Part shown: positions 9,759-18,617 of the stretch, one piece after another | How positions within the stretch are numbered: the first letter of the stretch is position 1 | How the letters are laid out: the number at the start of each line of letters is the position of its first letter | Assembly: GCA_028279445.1 (NCBI GenBank) | Contig: JANQNT010000017.1 | Location: 1 to 64,000, forward strand | Direction: 5' to 3' | DNA length: 64,000 bases | DNA from: Tepidamorphaceae bacterium | GTDB taxonomy: Bacteria; Pseudomonadota; Alphaproteobacteria; Rhizobiales; Tepidamorphaceae | Notes under the pieces: model-generated | The model's input: the letters and a program-made list of their open reading frames with translations, nothing else | The model's database searches: none | What the model was told of the DNA's origin: nothing | Translations under genes and position numbers: made by a program

Positions 9759-10894
9759 GCGCCAGGGTCCTGTTCTACGTCCAGCATCTGCTGGGCATGG
9801 GCCACGTCTATCGCGCCCGGCGCATCTGCGATGGTCTGCACGGGGCGGGCCTCGCGGTGACCCTTGTTACCGGTGGAGAACCGGTCCCGGTGCTGCGCGA
9901 CACCCCCTACCCCTGCATCCAGCTTCCGCCGATCCGCGCGGCAAGCGCCGGCTTCGACGGACTGGTGACTGCCAACGGCGAGCCCATCGACGACACAGCC
10001 AGGAACGCCCGCCGCGAGGCGTTGTTGACCGTTGCCCGGGATGTCGCTCCGAATGCGGCGATTATCGAGGCGTTTCCCTTTGCCCGACGCCAGATGCGCT
10101 TCGAGTTGCTGCCACTGCTGGAGCACCTGAATGCCGCAGGCGACACGGTCGTGCTCTCCTCGGTGCGCGACATCCTGCAGGAAAACCGCAAGGCAGGCCG
10201 CGCCGAAGAGACCGCCGGCTGGCTCAACCAGCACTTCGACGGCGTGCTGGTGCACGGGGACAAACGCCTTGTGCAGCTTGCCGATACGTTTCCGCGCGCC
10301 AACCTGATCGCCGTGGACATCCACTACACCGGACTGGTGGCGCCTCCGGCCCCGCAGACAGCCGGCCAACGCACCAATGAGGTCCTCGTCACCGCCGGCG
10401 GTGGCGCGGTCGGCGCTGCACTGCTGGCCGCCGCCGCCCAAGCCGCGCGCGATCCGGGCCTGTCACACCTGCGCTGGGTGCTGTCGACCGGTCCCAACAT
10501 GCCGGACGAAGATGCAGCGCGCCTGCGCAGCGGCGCACCCGGCAATGTCACGGTCGTGCCCTTCATCGACGCCCTGCCGCAGCGGCTGGCGACGTGCGCC
10601 CTGTCGGTCTCGCAAGCCGGCTACAACACCGTCGCCGACATCCTCGTGGCCGGCTGCGCCAGCGTCCTGGTGCCGTTCGCCACGGGTGGCGAGACGGAAC
10701 AGACACGCCGCGCCGAAGCGCTTGCCGACGCGGGGCGTTGCATGCACCTGGCCGAGGCGGATCTGGATGCGGCGACATTGGCTGAAGCCGCACATCGGGC
10801 CATGTCGGCCCCGGTTGCCGAGATCGACATCGACCTCAATGGTTCAGCCAACACCGCAGCACTCGTGAAGAACCTGCTGTCACGCACATCGTGA
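9755..10894 (+). CDS. GT-B glycosyltransferase of the COG4671 type (second of two)
   Basis: 379 residues and a clear relative of the gene at 7252. It opens with VLFYVQHLLGMGHVYRARR, has the phosphate loop VLVTAGGGAVG in the middle and QAGYNTVADILVAGCASVLVP in the C-terminal domain, followed by TGGETEQTRRAEAL. The ATG lies in a four-base overlap with the GT4 gene, so the three transferases form one translation-coupled run. The two COG4671-type enzymes probably act on related donors or acceptors in the same glycan. Nothing in the sequence identifies the sugar. Confidence 0.78.
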   Translation: MSARVLFYVQHLLGMGHVYRARRICDGLHGAGLAVTLVTGGEPVPVLRDTPYPCIQLPPIRAASAGFDGLVTANGEPIDDTARNARREALLTVARDVAPNAAIIEAFPFARRQMRFELLPLLEHLNAAGDTVVLSSVRDILQENRKAGRAEETAGWLNQHFDGVLVHGDKRLVQLADTFPRANLIAVDIHYTGLVAPPAPQTAGQRTNEVLVTAGGGAVGAALLAAAAQAARDPGLSHLRWVLSTGPNMPDEDAARLRSGAPGNVTVVPFIDALPQRLATCALSVSQAGYNTVADILVAGCASVLVPFATGGETEQTRRAEALADAGRCMHLAEADLDAATLAEAAHRAMSAPVAEIDIDLNGSANTAALVKNLLSRTS

Positions 10895-10996
10895 CCCGGC
10901 AAACAGCTTGTCGCCATTGCCCTTTGGCGATGGACATTGCATGGTTTGCGCGGGGGATTTGGGCCGGCAGGCCCGGGACAGACGGGGCGCCATCAC

Positions 10997-13759
10997 GTGG
11001 CAACCACCGACACGGCAGACACCGCGGCGGTTCCTGACGCGTTGGAACCATCGCTGGCGCGCTATATCTGGCAGCACACCAGGAGCCAGCAGATCTGGAT
11101 CCTGGCGATCGTACTGCTGTCGATGCCGACCTACTTCCTGGCCCTCGACCTGCCCAAGCGCATTGTCAACGGCCCGATCCAGGGCGGCGGGTTCCCCACG
11201 CCCGACGCGACCCAGACCTATCTGACCATTTCGGTCCCCTTCACCGACACCGTGCTCTACGACGGCACCGAGCTGACCCGCATGGGCGCGCTGGCGCTGC
11301 TCAGCGGCATGTTCCTGGCGCTGGTGTGCATCAACGGCCTGTTCAAGCTCTACATCAACACCTACAAGGGCCGCCTCGGCGAGCGCATGCTGCGCCGGCT
11401 GCGCTACGAACTCGTCGACCGGGTGCTGCGCTTCCCGATCCCGCAGTTTCGCAAGCTCAAGGCCTCCGAAGTCTCCACCATGGTCAAGGACGAGGTGGAG
11501 CCGCTCGGCGGCTTCATCGGCGATGCCTTCGTGCTTCCGGTGTTCCTCGGCGGCCAGGCGATCACCGCGCTGACCTTCATCCTGGTGCAGAACCTGTGGC
11601 TGGGCAGTCTGGCCGCCGGGATCGTTCTGGTACAGGCCTTCATCATCCCGCGCCTGCGCCGCCAGCTCATCGTACTCGCCAAGCAGCGCCAGCTCACCGC
11701 GCGGCAGTTGTCCGGCCGCGTTGGCGAATTGGTCGACGGTATCGCCGTGGTGCGCACCAACGACACCTCCAACTACGAGCGCTCCGAGATCACCGGTCGC
11801 CTCGGCAAGATCTTCCTGATCCGCTACAAGTTCTACCAGAAGAAGTTCTTCATCAAATTTCTCAATAACTTCCTGGCGCAGGTCACGCCCTTCCTGTTCT
11901 ATTCGATCGGCGGCTACCTGGCCATTCGCGGCAGTCTCGACATCGGCCAACTGGTCGCCGTCATCGCCGCCTACAAGGACTTGCCCGCGCCCGTGAAGGA
12001 ACTGATCGACTGGGACCAGCAGCGCGTCGACGTGCAGGTCAAGTACACCCAGGTCAGCGAACAGTTCGCCGTGGAGAACATGGTGCCCTTCGCACTGCAG
12101 AAGGTGCAGGCGCAGGACCCGGGGCCGCTCGAAGGCAACATCGACGTGAACGCCCTGACCGTGGTCGACGATTCCGGCGCCAACCTGATCGAACGCGCCG
12201 ATTATGCCGGCGACGTCGGGGAGATTGTCGCGGTGATCGGCGGCGTCAATTCCGGCGCCGAGACCTTCGTCGACGTGCTGGCGCGCCTGATGCCGACGAC
12301 GTCGGGCGCCGTGCGCATCGGCGGCCATCCGATCGCATCCATGCCCGAGGCGCTCAGCGGCCGGCGGATCGGTTATGTCGGGTCGGAAGGCTACATCGCC
12401 CAGGCCAGCGTGCGCGACACCATGCTCTATGCGCTCAAGCACGCACCACTTCAGCCCAATCCCGACCGCCCTGCGGACAGCGATCGCGACCGCGCGCTGG
12501 ACCGCTCGGAAACCCGCATGTCGGGCAATACGATGCTGGAGATCGACGACGACTGGATCGACTATTCCGCCGCCGGGATCACCGGTCCGCAAGAGGTCGG
12601 CGGCCTGCTCTCCGAGATGATGAAGTTCGTCGCCATGGACACCGACATCCACGATCTGGGGCTACGATCGGTAGTCGATACCGAACGCTTTCCCGAGCTT
12701 GCCGACGCGATCCTGAACGCCCGCCACAAGCTGCGCGACCGACTGGACGAGCACCAGTTGTCGAACCTCGTCGAGGTGTTCGATCCCGACACCTACAACA
12801 GCCAGGCGACGGTCGCCGAGAACCTGTTCTTCGGCCGCCCGGTCGGCCGGGACTTCGCCGAGGACCAGGCCTTCGCCAACGCCTATGCGCGCAAGGTCAT
12901 CGGCGACACCGGGCTCGATGCCAAGCTGTTCGCCATGGGCCTGGAGATCGCCCGCAACATGCACGAACTGTTCGCCGACGTGTCCCCGGACGATCCGTTG
13001 TTCGACCAGTTCGCCTTCTTCCGCCCCGAGGACATGGGACACTATCAGGGCGCACTCGTGCGCCATGGAGAGACGCCGTTCGCCCAGGCCGAGCAGGACA
13101 TCCGCGACATGTTCCTGCCGCTGCCGCTGAGCTACACCGAACCGCGTCACCGCTTCGGATTGATGACCGACGAGTTGCGCGCGGCCATCGTCGAGGCGCG
13201 CCAGCGCTTCCGCGCCGACTACCCGGAAGACCTGGATGGTGCCATCGCCTTCTACGATCCCGATGCCTACAACACCGCCTCGTCGATCGAGGACAATGTC
13301 ATTTTCGGGCGCATCGCCACCGGTATCGCCGAAGCGCCGGAGCGAGTGCGCCAGCTTGTGCTGGACGTGCTGGCGGAGATGGGGCTCGACGACACGATCC
13401 GCGAAGCCGGCCTGTATTTCGACGTCGGCACCGCCGGCAAGCGCCTGTCGCCGGCGCAGCGCCAGAAGATCGGCCTGGCGCGCACGCTGATCAAGCGACC
13501 CGACCTGCTGCTGGTCAATCGCGGGCTGTCCGGGCTCGATCCGCGCACCCAGGAACTGCTGATGGACAAGCTGCTGGCCGACGCGCGCGGCTTCGGCGAC
13601 GGCACGCGTACCTTCGGCATCGTCTGGATGCTCGCCAACCCGGTCCATGCGCCCAAGTTCGACCGTGTGCTGGTGTTCGACAACGGCGTGCTGGTCGAGG
13701 ACGGCACGCCCACGGAGCTGGCGCAAGCCGGCGGCGCCTATGCCAAACTGGTGTCCTGA
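10997..13759 (+). CDS. ABC exporter-like membrane protein with degenerate ATPase motifs
   Basis: About 920 residues from the GTG at 10997; a TTG at 10937 would add 20 residues. Residues 25-340 are a type I exporter membrane domain with about six helices. The remainder is an ABC domain whose catalytic motifs are lost: the Walker A position reads GGVNSGAE at 415-422 with no lysine, Walker B ends in N841-R842 instead of Asp-Glu, and the switch histidine region reads VWMLANPV. A signature-like LSPAQRQ (817-823) and an SGLD D-loop (845-848) survive. About 350 extra residues separate Walker A from the signature and hold two copies of a Q-loop-like segment, DPDTYNSQATVAENLFFG (596) and DPDAYNTASSIEDNVIFG (754). 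It probably senses, scaffolds or works with a partner ATPase. Encoded directly upstream of a cNMP-binding protein and a cyclase. Confidence 0.8.
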   Translation: MATTDTADTAAVPDALEPSLARYIWQHTRSQQIWILAIVLLSMPTYFLALDLPKRIVNGPIQGGGFPTPDATQTYLTISVPFTDTVLYDGTELTRMGALALLSGMFLALVCINGLFKLYINTYKGRLGERMLRRLRYELVDRVLRFPIPQFRKLKASEVSTMVKDEVEPLGGFIGDAFVLPVFLGGQAITALTFILVQNLWLGSLAAGIVLVQAFIIPRLRRQLIVLAKQRQLTARQLSGRVGELVDGIAVVRTNDTSNYERSEITGRLGKIFLIRYKFYQKKFFIKFLNNFLAQVTPFLFYSIGGYLAIRGSLDIGQLVAVIAAYKDLPAPVKELIDWDQQRVDVQVKYTQVSEQFAVENMVPFALQKVQAQDPGPLEGNIDVNALTVVDDSGANLIERADYAGDVGEIVAVIGGVNSGAETFVDVLARLMPTTSGAVRIGGHPIASMPEALSGRRIGYVGSEGYIAQASVRDTMLYALKHAPLQPNPDRPADSDRDRALDRSETRMSGNTMLEIDDDWIDYSAAGITGPQEVGGLLSEMMKFVAMDTDIHDLGLRSVVDTERFPELADAILNARHKLRDRLDEHQLSNLVEVFDPDTYNSQATVAENLFFGRPVGRDFAEDQAFANAYARKVIGDTGLDAKLFAMGLEIARNMHELFADVSPDDPLFDQFAFFRPEDMGHYQGALVRHGETPFAQAEQDIRDMFLPLPLSYTEPRHRFGLMTDELRAAIVEARQRFRADYPEDLDGAIAFYDPDAYNTASSIEDNVIFGRIATGIAEAPERVRQLVLDVLAEMGLDDTIREAGLYFDVGTAGKRLSPAQRQKIGLARTLIKRPDLLLVNRGLSGLDPRTQELLMDKLLADARGFGDGTRTFGIVWMLANPVHAPKFDRVLVFDNGVLVEDGTPTELAQAGGAYAKLVS

Positions 13760-13867
13760 CCGTGTTCGGGGGTTGATCCGGCGAGGCGGATTTTCCAGTG
13801 TAGATGCAGGCGAAAAGCCCTGTCCTGCGAGAATGATGCGCCAGGTTTTTAGCGACTGAAGGAGCCA

Positions 13868-14335
13868 ATGATGGCATCGGTGATGAACGAGGTCGATCTG
13901 CTGCGGCGCATACCTTTGTTCTCGCAGATCGACACGACGAAGCTGAAGCTGCTGGCACTGGCCTCCGAACGGCTGACCTATGCGCCCGATCAGGTGGTGG
14001 TCAGGCAAGGCGACGTGGGCGATGCCGCCTTCGTCATCGTCAGCGGCTCGGCCGACGTTGTGATCGGCGACGAGGGCGAGGAAGTCGTCGTCGCCAGCGT
14101 CGGACCCAACGACATCGTTGGCGAGATCGCCATCCTGTGCGATGTGCCACGCACGGCCACCATCCGCGCTACCGGCGAACTCGACGTGCTGAAGATCACC
14201 AAGGACCGCTTCGTGCGCATGCTGTCGGATTTCCCGGAACTGTCGATCGGGGTCATGCGGGTGCTGGCCGACCGGCTGGCGCGCACCACGCAGGAACTGT
14301 CCAGCGCGCAGGCCGAACTGGCCGGTCGCGGCTGA
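13868..14335 (+). CDS. Cyclic nucleotide-binding domain protein (stand-alone)
   Basis: 155 residues, almost all one cNMP-binding fold: LLRRIPLFSQIDTTKLKLLA at the N terminus, then VVVRQGDVGDAAFVIVSGSADV. The phosphate-binding cassette is GPNDIVGEIAILCDVPRTATIRA, with the Gly-Glu and Arg residues that hold the cyclic phosphate. No DNA-binding helix-turn-helix follows, so unlike CRP it is probably a regulatory subunit acting on another protein. AAGGAG at 13859-13864 favours either of two adjacent ATGs (13868 or 13871). It lies between the degenerate ABC protein and a nucleotide cyclase, which suggests that it reads the signal made next door. Confidence 0.88.
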   Translation: MMASVMNEVDLLRRIPLFSQIDTTKLKLLALASERLTYAPDQVVVRQGDVGDAAFVIVSGSADVVIGDEGEEVVVASVGPNDIVGEIAILCDVPRTATIRATGELDVLKITKDRFVRMLSDFPELSIGVMRVLADRLARTTQELSSAQAELAGRG

Positions 14336-14457
14336 CCGCCAAGGCGCGGAGGCGCGCGGGGCGCACGTCCCCGCGTGCAACACATCACGCTCACGCGGGG
14401 CTGATCGTTCGTGACGGCGGATTGACTGGCGGGCGCCACCCGGCGCAACAACATGAC

Positions 14458-15894
14458 ATGCAGGACGAACGCGATTCCGTGCCCGGGGTGCCCCAGATGA
14501 GCGATACGCCCATTGCACCGACTGCCAAGACCGCCACGCAACAGCCGAGCGGTGACGGCGGATTGCTGCGCGAGATCGCCGCGCGGGCTGACATCACACG
14601 CCTGCCGGGACGGATACGCTCGGCCATCGAGGCACACGACAAGCGCAGTGAGATGCTGGTGCGGCTGCTGCAGCTCCTCGTCGTCGCGGTCTTCGGCGTT
14701 CTCTATGCGCTGTCGCCGAAGACCGATGCGGGCACCGCCTTCTCGCCGGTGCCCTACGTGCTGGCAGCCTACGGCGTCTTCACCGTCGCCGGCCTGGCAT
14801 GGACGATGCGCGGCAACGTTCCCAATTTCGGCGTCTACGTCATGACGTTCGTCGACATGGGACTGCTGATGGCGCTGATCTGGAGCTTCCATATCCAGTA
14901 TCAGCAGCCGGCTTCGTTCTACCTCAAGGCGCCGACGCTGCTCTACATCTTCATCTTCATCGCCCTGCGTGCACTGCGCTTCCAGGCACGCTTCGTCATC
15001 GCCGCGGGGCTCGCCGCGATCCTCGGCTGGACGACCATGGTCGCCTACGCGATGGTGGTGGACCCCGACGACATGATGGTGACGCGCGACTACGTCACCT
15101 ATCTCACCACCAATTCGGTGCTGATCGGGGCGGAATTCGACAAGATCATCACCATCGCCTCGGTGACGGTGATCCTGGCCTTCGCGGTGCGCCGCGGCCG
15201 CATGCTGTTGATCGAGGCGGTCAGCGAGCAGGTGGCGGCGCGCGAACTGTCCCGCTTCTTCGATCCGGAAGTCGCCGGACGCATCCGCGAGGCGGAAACC
15301 TCCATCGCGCCGGGTCAGGGCGCCAAACGCCACGCCGCGATCCTCAATGTGGATGTGCGCGGCTTCACTACCCTTGCCGCCGGCCTCGACCCAAGCGACG
15401 CAGTGCAGTTGCTGTCGGAGTACCAGGAGCGGCTGGTGCCGATCATCCAGCGCCATGGCGGCACCATCGACAAGTTCATGGGCGACGGCATCATGGCGAC
15501 CTTCGGGGCGGGCATGGAATCGGAGACCTTCGCCGCCGAAGCGCTGCGTGCCACCGACGACATCATCGCGGCCGCCGATGCGTGGGCGGCGTCCGGCGAG
15601 GCGCCGCACGGCTTCGATCCGAAGGGCATCAACCTGGCGATTGCCTGCGGCGAGATCGTCTTCGGCGCGGTGGGCAGCGGCGACCGGCTCGAGTTCACCG
15701 TCATCGGGCGGGCCGTCAACCTCTCCGCCAAGCTCGAGAAGTACAACAAGGATCTGGGCTCGCGTGCCCTTGCCACCAGCGATCTCGTCGAGCTGGCGCG
15801 CCAGCAGGGCTATGTGCTGCCCGCGCCGGTGCGCAAGCTCACCGTGGACGTTCCCGGCACCGAGGCAGCGACCGAGATCGCCGTACTGCACTAG
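14458..15894 (+). CDS. Membrane-anchored class III adenylate/guanylate cyclase
   Basis: Converts ATP (or GTP) to the cyclic nucleotide. From the ATG at 14458 the protein has 478 residues; ATG 14497 is an alternative start. A hydrophobic region with about six helices (roughly residues 68-255) precedes a cyclase homology domain. The catalytic core has the metal-binding aspartates D299 (NVDVRGFTTLA) and D343 (DKFMGDGIMATFG) and the C-terminal VIGRAVNLSAKLE segment. The helices resemble the sensor region of alphaproteobacterial membrane cyclases. It follows the cNMP-binding gene in the same direction. Its stop overlaps the stop of the convergent gene on the other strand. Confidence 0.88.
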   Translation: MQDERDSVPGVPQMSDTPIAPTAKTATQQPSGDGGLLREIAARADITRLPGRIRSAIEAHDKRSEMLVRLLQLLVVAVFGVLYALSPKTDAGTAFSPVPYVLAAYGVFTVAGLAWTMRGNVPNFGVYVMTFVDMGLLMALIWSFHIQYQQPASFYLKAPTLLYIFIFIALRALRFQARFVIAAGLAAILGWTTMVAYAMVVDPDDMMVTRDYVTYLTTNSVLIGAEFDKIITIASVTVILAFAVRRGRMLLIEAVSEQVAARELSRFFDPEVAGRIREAETSIAPGQGAKRHAAILNVDVRGFTTLAAGLDPSDAVQLLSEYQERLVPIIQRHGGTIDKFMGDGIMATFGAGMESETFAAEALRATDDIIAAADAWAASGEAPHGFDPKGINLAIACGEIVFGAVGSGDRLEFTVIGRAVNLSAKLEKYNKDLGSRALATSDLVELARQQGYVLPAPVRKLTVDVPGTEAATEIAVLH

Positions 15895-17771
15895 ACGGTG
15901 ATTTGATCCCGCGCATCGGTAAACCGCACGGCCCGGTGCGTCGACAGCACCGTGAGCAACGCCTCCAGGACGTTCCAGGCCGTCTCGTCATGCACCAGAT
16001 GATGGGTCAGCAGGCCCAGCGGCGTGTCCCCCTCGCCTGCCGTCAGCCGCTCGATCCAGTCAGCCATTTCCGCATCGACCTCATCGGCAGGCCGGCCGGC
16101 GCGCAGCGACCAATCCATGATGTCCACATGCGTCGGCAGCGCGCGCAGACCGTCACCGGCCGTTAGACCCTTGGCGCCGAATCCCGAGATTGCCGAGAAG
16201 CCCGCCTGCACCAGTGCCGCGTGCCAGTTCGGCGCCATACGGTTCCAGGGCGGCACGAAAAGCGGTATCGCCGCCTCCGCGAACAAGTCGTAAATGCGTT
16301 GCCGCCCTTCCGACAGTTCTGCTGCAACCTGTCCCGCGTCGCGATCCGCACCGAATTCGCAGGACTTCTGGTCAGCCGACGCATGGTCAATATGCGCCAG
16401 CCCATGCGGCGCGATGGTCACCCCGGAAACGCCGGCGAGCCTGTCGGCGAGCGCCTTCGTCGCGTAACGCGGGATGACGGCGAGCATCAGTGGCATCTGA
16501 TGCGTCGCGGCAAGCGCAAGCAACCGATCGAGTGGCTTTGTCGGTGCAACGCAATCATCATCGCGCAGCCAGATGCGCAGTGTCCTGCCCTGCCCGGCAA
16601 GCACGTCCAGCGCTGCCTGCGTACGTGGGAAACCGGCCGCCGGCACCGGCTGCGCCGGCGGTGGCGTGGCAATCGCCGCGAAGGCGGCGTTGAACCGCCC
16701 GGCGGCCGCCGCGATGGTACGTTCGCCCTGAACGAAGGCGCGGGCCGCCTCCCCCATCCGGGTGCGAACGTCCGCAGTGCCGATCATCCGGCGTATTGCA
16801 TCAGCGTAGCCGCGTGCCGTCTCCCCTGTCAGCAAGCCGGTCTCGCCACGGCGGATCACCGCACGCGCCGGCGCCCGCTCCAGCGCAACGACCGGCAGGC
16901 CGGCGGCTTGCGCCTCCAGATAGACCAGTCCGTAGGCCTCGCCGACGCCCGGCCAGACGAACATATCCGCGCGCGCCAGCGCCGCCGCGACGCCCTCAGC
17001 ATCCAGTTCGCCGGTAAAACCGATCCGCCCCTCCGGCAGGCCGGCGAACAACGCCTCCACGCTGGCGCGTTCGGGGCCATCGCCGACAATCTCCAGCGTC
17101 CAGTCGAGATCGCGGAGTTCGCCGAGCGCTTCCGCCAGCAAGCGATAACTGTCGAGCTTGGCGCGGGCGCGCATCATGGCGACCGTGACCAGCCGCACAC
17201 TCCCGCCATCCTCGCGCGGCTGTCGTTGCGCGAAGCGGCTGGCGTCGATGAACGGCGGCAAGTCGAACAGCCGGTCGGCGCCGACGAGCTCCGCCAACCC
17301 CTGCCGGTCGTCATCGGTCAGGTGGAAATGCGCCCGCGCCCGGCGCATGGCGACCTCGGCGGCGGCCGTCCAGTCAGCCCAGCCGTCGCTGCGGCGCTTG
17401 CGGGCGAACGAACTCTCGACGCACACGTAGGGAACCGCGAACCCTTGCGCCACCTGCGGGCCGATCAGGTCCGGCGCCTTGTAGTAGCCGTGATAGGTGA
17501 GCCAGATATCCGGCCGCCAGCCAGGGCTACCCGACCAGCGCGCCAGGATATCGGCTGTCTCGTCGCTGGCGGCGCGCTTCAGTCCCGCCAGGGCATCGGT
17601 ATCGGGCGTGCGGCGATAGGCCCGCAACGTCGACGCGACGACAACCTCGTGCCCGCCCATCTTGAGGGCAGCGATGATCTGGCGCGCCATAAGTCGGTCG
17701 CCGGAGGGAACCGGATCGTCGGGCGCCTTCAGCGGGGCATAGAACGCGATGCGCATCGGCGTGTCAGCCAT
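15891..17771 (-). CDS. Bifunctional glycosyltransferase family 4 / polysaccharide deacetylase-like protein
   Basis: About 626 residues in two parts. The N-terminal ~370 form a GT4 transferase: MRIAFYAPLKAPDDPVPSGD at the front and GEAYGLVYLEAQAAGLPVVALE with the donor-binding glutamates in the C-terminal Rossmann domain. After a short Pro/Ala linker, the last ~240 residues resemble the NodB-type barrel of polysaccharide deacetylases: LRIWLRDDDCVAP with the metal Asp pair, a later APHGLAHIDHAS segment that could supply the metal histidines, and PPWNRMAPNW. The start used is ATG at 17771, which overlaps the FkbM stop; ATG at 17756 gives the standard GT4 N terminus. The fusion suggests that a sugar is added and deacetylated in one complex. 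Confidence 0.78.
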   Translation of the reverse strand: MADTPMRIAFYAPLKAPDDPVPSGDRLMARQIIAALKMGGHEVVVASTLRAYRRTPDTDALAGLKRAASDETADILARWSGSPGWRPDIWLTYHGYYKAPDLIGPQVAQGFAVPYVCVESSFARKRRSDGWADWTAAAEVAMRRARAHFHLTDDDRQGLAELVGADRLFDLPPFIDASRFAQRQPREDGGSVRLVTVAMMRARAKLDSYRLLAEALGELRDLDWTLEIVGDGPERASVEALFAGLPEGRIGFTGELDAEGVAAALARADMFVWPGVGEAYGLVYLEAQAAGLPVVALERAPARAVIRRGETGLLTGETARGYADAIRRMIGTADVRTRMGEAARAFVQGERTIAAAAGRFNAAFAAIATPPPAQPVPAAGFPRTQAALDVLAGQGRTLRIWLRDDDCVAPTKPLDRLLALAATHQMPLMLAVIPRYATKALADRLAGVSGVTIAPHGLAHIDHASADQKSCEFGADRDAGQVAAELSEGRQRIYDLFAEAAIPLFVPPWNRMAPNWHAALVQAGFSAISGFGAKGLTAGDGLRALPTHVDIMDWSLRAGRPADEVDAEMADWIERLTAGEGDTPLGLLTHHLVHDETAWNVLEALLTVLSTHRAVRFTDARDQITV

Positions 17772-18501
17772 CGACCTTGGTCGCACGCCGCATGACGCAA
17801 TCCATCTCGATCATCCGCAGGGTCTCCTTGTCCCGCTTGACCGGAAACAGGCCCGTCACGGCGAAGCCCGACTGCTCGTAGCGCGCGATCGCCTCGGCGA
17901 AGCGCGGCGTATCGGCGTAGATCGACAGGAAGGCGACTTCCGCCTGCAGCCCGGCGATCATGTCCATGATGCCGGCCGCACCGGCGAAGACCTCCAGGTC
18001 GAACCCCTGGGTATCGAGCTTCAGGAACAGCCTTGGCGCGTCCAGATCGGCCACCAGCGTCGGCAGGTCCGCATCGAGACGCACCACATCGACCGTCTCG
18101 GGCATGGCATCGCGATCCTGGCTCGGAAACCGACGTTTGCCGTAGTCGGTAAAACCCTTCAGCGACGACCAGCTCGTATCCGGGCTCATGCGCAAGGTGG
18201 CCGTGCCCGGCGCCGCTCCAAGCGCAACCGGCCGCACGATCCAGTCGGGATCGTCGGCGGCTGTCTGCTCCAACGGCTCGCGCAAGGCCGACAGCGGTTC
18301 GTAGGAGACGATCCGGCCAGCGAAGCCGAGCGCGCGCAGGCGCTGTGCGTATTGCCCGGTATTGGCGCCCACATCGATGACGACATCAACGCCCAGATGC
18401 GGCAACAGCGCCTGCAGATGCGTCTCCAGCCGCACCTGCCTGTCGCGGCGCACCAGATCGTAACCGGCCTCGTGCGCAGCGCGTTTCAGGGTGTCATCCA
18501 T
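17764..18501 (-). CDS. FkbM family methyltransferase
   Basis: SAM-dependent O-methyltransferase, 245 residues from the ATG at 18501 (MDDTLKRAAHEAG). The SAM loop is VDVVIDVGANTGQYAQRLR, followed by IVSYEPLSALREPLEQ; LFLKLDTQGFDLEVFAG is the conserved FkbM substrate-side motif. A longer open frame reaches 18612, but its first 37 residues are Cys/His/Arg-rich and look non-coding. FkbM enzymes in this setting usually methylate a sugar hydroxyl on a surface polysaccharide or lipid-linked glycan. It is co-transcribed with the downstream GT-deacetylase fusion, whose start it overlaps. Confidence 0.85.
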   Translation of the reverse strand: MDDTLKRAAHEAGYDLVRRDRQVRLETHLQALLPHLGVDVVIDVGANTGQYAQRLRALGFAGRIVSYEPLSALREPLEQTAADDPDWIVRPVALGAAPGTATLRMSPDTSWSSLKGFTDYGKRRFPSQDRDAMPETVDVVRLDADLPTLVADLDAPRLFLKLDTQGFDLEVFAGAAGIMDMIAGLQAEVAFLSIYADTPRFAEAIARYEQSGFAVTGLFPVKRDKETLRMIEMDCVMRRATKVDG

Positions 18502-18617
18502 GCAACTGCTTGTGTCACGCCTGTGGGCCGGCACACAAGCGTTAGCGGTCTGCCCTGTTCCCGCGAACGTATGACATCTGCGCGATTGCGTGCACCTGAC
18601 CAAGAAGGCCAACGGGC

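Noticed and set aside
14355-14375. CGCGGGG/CCCCGCG hairpin between the cNMP-binding and cyclase genes as a terminator
   Set aside because: There is no T-run after the stem, and such GC-rich dyads are expected often in this composition; it does not show that the two genes are separately transcribed.
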